DNA from: Lachnospiraceae bacterium
GTDB taxonomy: Bacteria > Bacillota > Clostridia > Lachnospirales > Lachnospiraceae
Direction of reading: 5' to 3'
DNA: 64,000 bases
Assembly: GCA_017620255.1 (NCBI GenBank)
Contig: JAFZQU010000001.1
Span: 1-64,000, forward strand
The notes under the pieces were generated by a model. It was not told where the DNA came from, made no database searches, and was given only the letters and a program-made list of their open reading frames with translations. Positions 63,812 to 64,000 of the stretch are shown here, one piece after another; within the stretch, counting starts at the first letter, position 1, and the number at the start of each line of letters is the position of its first letter. A program made the position numbers and the translations under genes.

Positions 63812-64000
63812 ATGAATAAACTTTCATTTGTCATTCCCTGCTATAACTCGTCCGCTTCGATCCGCCAGGTGGTGGATTCGATCAGGGATATCTGCAGGGA
63901 GAACACATATCCGTATCAGATCATCCTGTCAAACGACGGATCAAAAGACAATGTCTGGGAAGTGATCTCATCTCTTTGCAAAGAAGATAAAAACATTACA
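63812..64000 (+). CDS. Family 2 glycosyltransferase, 5' part only
   Basis: The open frame starts at ATG 63812 and runs off the window after 63 codons. The start FVIPCYNSSASI and the nucleotide-binding ILSNDGSKDN are GT2 signatures. The pattern resembles GtrB/ArnC-type enzymes, so it may use the WecE-derived sugar. Length and C-terminal helices cannot be seen. Confidence 0.85.
   Translation, partial: MNKLSFVIPCYNSSASIRQVVDSIRDICRENTYPYQIILSNDGSKDNVWEVISSLCKEDKNIT

Overview
The window looks like chromosomal DNA of a Gram-positive Clostridia member, most plausibly Lachnospiraceae. The evidence is an AddAB recombination helicase-nuclease instead of RecBCD, a groESL operon under a perfect CIRCE operator, GGAGG-type ribosome sites, frequent 4-base gene overlaps, roughly 50% or higher GC, and DltB/YfhO-type envelope genes. 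The genus cannot be fixed from the sequence alone. No rRNA, tRNA, CRISPR array, transposase or phage gene was seen.

Layout. 0.3-7.5 kb: addB-addA. 7.6-11.3 kb: two small membrane proteins, a DPM-like glycosyltransferase and a first MBOAT O-acyltransferase. 11.3-18.0 kb: an AT-rich insert with FkbH, methyltransferase, acyl carrier protein, VOC epimerase-like protein, a second MBOAT and an SGNH-like protein. 18.0-19.2 kb: a GC-rich DHHW/AlgX-like protein that is probably the displaced partner of the first MBOAT. 19.2-21.4 kb: groESL with promoter, CIRCE, REP-like hairpins and terminator. 21.5-34.4 kb: a GGDEF protein, an ArnE/F-like small transporter pair, GT-C and YfhO membrane proteins, a GtrB/ArnC-like GT2, an SDR/DegT/ATP-grasp cassette and two unknown proteins. 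34.5-44.5 kb: dgt, a dlt-like set (adenylation enzyme, carrier protein, third MBOAT, SGNH protein), a radical-SAM enzyme with the substrate residues of glutamate 2,3-aminomutase, a second GT2/GT-C set and a second ArnE/F-like pair. 44.4-49.5 kb, minus strand: polysaccharide pyruvyltransferase, a ferredoxin/F420-dehydrogenase-beta plus GtrA fusion, and a large GT-C protein. 49.5-61.5 kb: two GT-C paralogues flanking a duplicated pair (YfhO-like GT-C plus acyltransferase-3, all with extracytoplasmic beta-rich domains) and a heptose-7-phosphate-kinase-like GHMP kinase. 61.6-64 kb: an Ala-rich SH3 protein, a WecE/RffA-like aminotransferase and the start of another GT2.

How the genes work together. 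Apart from addAB, groESL, dgt and the GGDEF gene, nearly everything fits the making, flipping and decorating of cell-surface glycopolymers. Cytoplasmic GT2 enzymes would charge undecaprenyl phosphate. Small EamA/SMR-like pairs or GtrA domains would flip the lipid-linked sugar. Multi-spanning GT-C proteins would transfer it outside. Three distinct MBOAT systems and two acyltransferase-3 proteins would add acyl groups. Two MBOAT systems have their own carrier protein and unusual predicted acyl donors: glyceryl (FkbH) and an amino acid that may be beta-glutamate (altered DltA-like ligase plus glutamate 2,3-aminomutase). These two cassettes are the best candidates for an undescribed system.
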